From the NCBI GenBank assembly GCA_046331625.1, contig JAXLQL010000001.1, forward strand, positions 496,001 through 560,000: 64,000 nt of DNA, written 5' to 3'. The notes below the pieces were generated by a model, which saw only the letters and a list, made by a program, of their open reading frames with translations, ran no database searches and had not been told where the DNA came from. This document shows positions 60,745-64,000 of the stretch, piece by piece. Position 1 is the stretch's first letter. Each line of letters begins with the position of its first letter. The DNA comes from JAXLQL01 sp046331625. GTDB lineage: Bacteria > Acidobacteriota > Terriglobia > Bryobacterales > Bryobacteraceae. The translations under genes were made by a program, and so were the position numbers.

Positions 60745-60841
60745 CGATGGAATACGCGAAGGCTACCGGACAAAAGGATCGTGATCCATTCACGCGGCCG
60801 GTTGCGCGTGACTGATTCGAGACCCAAAGGAGAAACTTCAA

Positions 60842-61765
60842 ATGCGTATCGCTATCCTCACGCTGATGCTGACCACGCTCAGCCCCGCCGCGCCCCGTAC
60901 CTTGGATCCGACGACCGCCCAGCACGCCACCGGGTTCATGGAGTGGCTTTTTGAAGTCCGGTTCACGCCAGAGCAGCGTGACCGCTATCAGCGGATCCTC
61001 GAATCGACTTGGAACGGATCGAATCAGGGCGCTATCGATGCGGTGGCAGGCATGGCTCGGATCCATGAGAATCTGGGCAAACTCGGCGAGGGCGAGCGTA
61101 CCGCGCTGCGTGTCAAGACGAAGGGGGATTTCGTGCGGCTGCTACAACAAGCCGATGACGCGGATTCGAAGTGGCTGCTGAGCGTTTGTCTACCAGCCAA
61201 GTCTCCCGCGGGCAACGCACACGCGACTTCATCAGCGTTGGTCGGCAAGTGGCACGACGGATACATCTCGTCGATCCAGTATCAGGATGCCTATACGAAG
61301 GCCTCGGCGCCGACCAACGGCCGCCGGTTCGCCTGGACCTTCAACGCGGACGGCACCTATGGGTTCACGGGGTTGATGCAAAATGTTCTCTACAACTGCA
61401 CCACCACGATGTACTCGGAAGAGACGGGGCGCTACTCGGTGGAGGGCAACGTGGTCAGCATCAAGCCAGAGAAGAATCCGTACAAGATGACCAATACTTG
61501 CGCGCCGTCGTCAAACCGGGAAGCTCCAGGCAAGCTGGTGGAGCGCTCGTATCAGTTCCGCGTGAATGGGAATGATCTCGAACTGGTGGGCGGAGACGGA
61601 AGCAAGATGGTGTTCGCCCGCACACGGTCGCGCCAGAGGCCTTTTCCTGGCGGGGTCAGAGTCTCAATCGATGTACAGGAACTCGTTCGAACTGAGGAGC
61701 GCCTGCGCGAAGGTCACCCGAACGAACTGGATCCAGATGAGTCAGCGCGACATCCCGCTCGATGA
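60842..61765 (+). CDS. Secreted protein with C-terminal lipocalin-like domain
   Basis: 307 residues, AAGGAG 9 bp before the ATG, signal peptide MRIAILTLMLTTLSPAAP. The helical N-terminal half (about 25-120) is followed by a beta domain (LVGKWHDGYISSIQYQDAY, RRFAWTFNADGTYGF, GRYSVEGNVVSIKPEKN, FRVNGNDLELVGGDG), a lipocalin-like calycin fold with cysteines in NCTTT and NTCAP. The last 35 residues overlap the antisense end of the PSD1 gene and look like run-on past the true end. Binding role likely; ligand unknown. Confidence 0.75.
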   Translation: MRIAILTLMLTTLSPAAPRTLDPTTAQHATGFMEWLFEVRFTPEQRDRYQRILESTWNGSNQGAIDAVAGMARIHENLGKLGEGERTALRVKTKGDFVRLLQQADDADSKWLLSVCLPAKSPAGNAHATSSALVGKWHDGYISSIQYQDAYTKASAPTNGRRFAWTFNADGTYGFTGLMQNVLYNCTTTMYSEETGRYSVEGNVVSIKPEKNPYKMTNTCAPSSNREAPGKLVERSYQFRVNGNDLELVGGDGSKMVFARTRSRQRPFPGGVRVSIDVQELVRTEERLREGHPNELDPDESARHPAR

Positions 61766-64000
61766 GGTGGGCCTCCGCGAAAGCGCCAGCGAATAGGCGC
61801 GGTCCACATCGCCGCTCGGCGCGCGCGGCAGGCGCCTCCGCTGTCTGCCACACGAAATCATCGTTCAACATCGTCAGCGACTGCAGCGGCGTCGCCGAGG
61901 AACGCGCCTTGCGCAATTGGTGTCGATGATCGGATATCCAACACGCCGAGAAAGCTCATCGGATAGGTGCGGCGCGAGTCAGATACACGCTGCGCCGCCA
62001 CTTCTCCGGCTCCTTGGACGAAACCACCTGAAGTCCATCCAGGATAGCATCTCGAGTTCGATCGGTGGGCCGTAGTATGATCGAGCTTGCCTGCGGCCAT
62101 GATGGAATCCCGCAACGATTCGGCATCGAGCCGCAGCGGCATGCGCCACAGCAGTTGTCGTCCAGGTCCACGGCGCGCGCCTTCCACCGAGCCATGGCTG
62201 CCCTTGCTGCTGCGCCGACTGGCGGTACACCGTGGACATCATGATCGCGCTTGGCGCAGCCGCTTGGCTTTCCAGCCGTTCTTCACGAAATCCACCGCCA
62301 GCCAGTCGAGCAGTTCCTGGTTGGTGGGCCCCGCGCCGGTCGCTCCGAAGTTGTCGGGCGTGGCCACAATGCCCGTGCCGAAGTGTCCCTGCCAGATGCG
62401 GTTTACGATCACGCGCGCCGTCAGCGGATGATCGGATCCGGTGAGCCATTCCGCCAATGCCAACCGCATCCCCGAAGTCTCGCCGCGCGCTGCATCCGGC
62501 TTCACCGCGTCGCGATGTGCGGCATCGCTCAGGATCTCCGGAAAACCCGGCTTCACACGCGGACCCGGCGCATCGGCGCTTCCGCGCTGCAGCAGGCGAA
62601 TCACCGGCGGCGTCCCCACGTCCCAAAGCGCCTGGATCTTTTCGAGCTTCTTCTTCTTCGCTTCGAGCGCCGCCACTTCGCCGTCCATCTTGTCAATGGA
62701 AGCCTTGTCCCCGGCCGACAGAACTTTGGCGACATCCTTCGGTGCGATCGCCAGCTCCTTGTTGAACTTGCCGAACAAGTACTTCTGCACGTCATCGCGC
62801 TTTTCGGCCGGTGTCTCGATGTGGTCCTTCCACGTCGGCCCGGATCGCTTCCGGCAGCGCCTTCAGCTTCTCGTCGAGCAATTCGGATTCGTAGGGTTTG
62901 CGCAGCGCCGCAATCTTCTTCTTCAGCTCTTTGATCGGCTCGTCGAGTTTGGCGTTGTGCTTGTCGATCTCCTCCTTGTCCGTCTTCGATACGGTGTAGA
63001 GGTGCCGGGTCCTGCGGCTGCAGCCAGTCGCTCGGGTTATAGGCCGTGGTGAACAGCGCCAGGAATCGGTAATAGTCGCGCTGGGGTAGTGGATCGAACT
63101 TGTGGCTGTGGCAGCGCGCGCAATTCATGGTCGGCCCCAACGTGCTGCTCGGGAAACCTTTTCCACCGCTTGAATAGGGCTTCGTAGCGTTCCACCGGAA
63201 GGTTGCTGATGTCCTCTTCGGTGATGTCGAGGATCGTCCGCAGGTAGCCGGTCGCGGCCAACAGATCGTTGATTTCGGATGTGCTCTTGGCCGCGGGACG
63301 CCAATCCCGATCCAGTTCATCGTAAGCAAGCTGCTCGGTGAGGAAGCGGTCCCACGGCTTGTCGGCATTGAACGCCCGGATCACGTAGTCGCGGTAGCGC
63401 CACATGCCATCGGCGTACTCGGCCTTTACGGGATTGAAATCCTTGCCCGTGGTATCGACGTAACCAGCCGCATCGAGCCATTGTCGGCCCCACCGCTCGC
63501 CATAGTGCGGCGATTCGAGCAGGCGGTCGAGCAGGCGCTCATAGGCACCCGGTTTGGCATCTTTGGCGAACTCTTCGATCTCCGCCGGCGCCGGCGGCAG
63601 CCCCGTCAGATCGAGGAACGCGCGCCGCAGCAATTTCCCATCCGGGGAGTCGGGCGAGTAGGAGAGCCCCTTCGATTCGAGTTTGGCCAATACGAAGCTA
63701 TCCACCGGCGTGCGCACGCGCGCCTTCGCCTTGACGTGAGGCGGCGCAGCCGCGACAGGCTTCTGAAACGCCCAATACGCGCGTTGCTCGCCGGTGATGG
63801 GCGGTGCTTCCAAAGCCGTGAACGGACGGTCGAGCGAATCCATTTGTACCGATTGGCCGAAGTTGCCGCGATCGATCCATTCGCGGATCGCCCGCACTTC
63901 GGCTTCGCTCAACGGGGCGCCTACGCCCTTGGGCGGCATGGAATGATTGGAAACGCGGCGCACCAGTAGACTGCGCTCCGAAAAGCCCTCCACCATCACG
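61664..64000 (-). pseudogene. PSD1-type DUF1549/DUF1553 protein, multiply frameshifted, partial
   Basis: Homologous pieces run in order across three frames. The end of the cytochrome-type domain is SMPPKGVGAPLSEAEVRAIREWID near 63930. DUF1549 follows (DSFVLAKLESKGLSYSPD, RRAFLDLTGLPP, HYGERWGRQWLD), then NCARCHSHKFDPL near 63120, a coiled linker, DUF1553 (LAEWLTGSDHPLTARVIVNRIWQGHFG near 62400), MMSTVYRQSAQ near 62230, and the terminal AQALLSSNEFLYID with its stop at 61664. Frame changes occur near 63165, 63003, 62827, 62250 and several more times below 62200. Full-length relatives run to about 1000 residues; the 5' end is outside the window. Confidence 0.85.

Overview
The window is high-GC bacterial DNA that reads like an Acidobacteriota chromosome of the Solibacter/Bryobacter type (order Bryobacterales). 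The clues are a very large SBBP/BACON/NHL protein ending in the domain described from Solibacter (TIGR03437), a PSD1-type DUF1549/DUF1553 gene, several Tat-exported catabolic proteins with typical RR motifs, and a small protein with the NAQKSTGPRTPEGK-type start seen in acidobacterial genomes. The lineage is inferred from protein families only; no rRNA gene is present.

1-11.3 kb (all minus strand): an exopolysaccharide operon. It starts at a strong promoter (11200-11228) and a NusG/RfaH-like specialised antiterminator. Then come a NeuD-like acyltransferase, a DegT-type sugar aminotransferase, a family 2 glycosyltransferase, a ribbon-helix-helix protein, a polysaccharide export (Wza-like) gene carrying one premature stop, a Wzc-like tyrosine autokinase, a Wzm/Wzt-like ABC exporter, an FkbM methyltransferase pseudogene and asparagine-synthetase-like AsnB, cut by the window edge. 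11.3-15.9 kb (plus): a secreted protein made of seven exact-length 32-residue cysteine repeats, and a 1157-residue secreted protein resembling heparinase II/III-type polysaccharide lyases.

16.0-26.8 kb: a 10.7-kb integrated element bounded by a 46-bp exact direct repeat that is the 3' part of a tRNA-Gly(TCC) gene. It carries an integrase, an excisionase-like HTH protein, an initiator-like gene with five palindromic iterons inside it, lambda-type terminase subunits, portal, a prohead protease fused to a capsid protein that has lost its middle, a gpW-like connector and a DUF2190 decoration protein. It has no tail, lysis or tape-measure gene. It is either a decayed prophage or a capsid-encoding satellite of the cf-PICI kind.

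26.9-30.2 kb and 38.7-41.5 kb: exported amine/sugar-acid catabolism. There are two Tat-exported SelA-like PLP proteins, a Tat-exported creatininase-family amidohydrolase, an unknown Tat protein and a secreted triple-RidA protein divergent from the second PLP gene. 30.3-34.7 kb: an RND efflux pair. 34.8-38.0 kb: a tandem pair of AAA ATPase/PD-(D/E)XK proteins with near-identical C-terminal parts, followed by a dead PIN/RHH toxin-antitoxin module.

41.9-51.6 kb (minus): a probable carbohydrate operon (giant SBBP/NHL protein, mannonate-dehydratase-like TIM barrel, GH42 beta-galactosidase, dimethylformamidase-like protein). 51.6-64 kb: mixed housekeeping and accessory genes (PhyH dioxygenase, GNAT, J-domain/WG-repeat fusion, dihaem cytochrome c, histidine phosphatase, NuoB, MalQ, a lipocalin-like protein), four copies of an intergenic double-hairpin repeat, and a heavily frameshifted PSD1 gene running off the right edge. 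Frame lesions are concentrated in a few genes, while genes of more than 1000 codons elsewhere are intact. This favours real local decay, though small assembly indels cannot be excluded.
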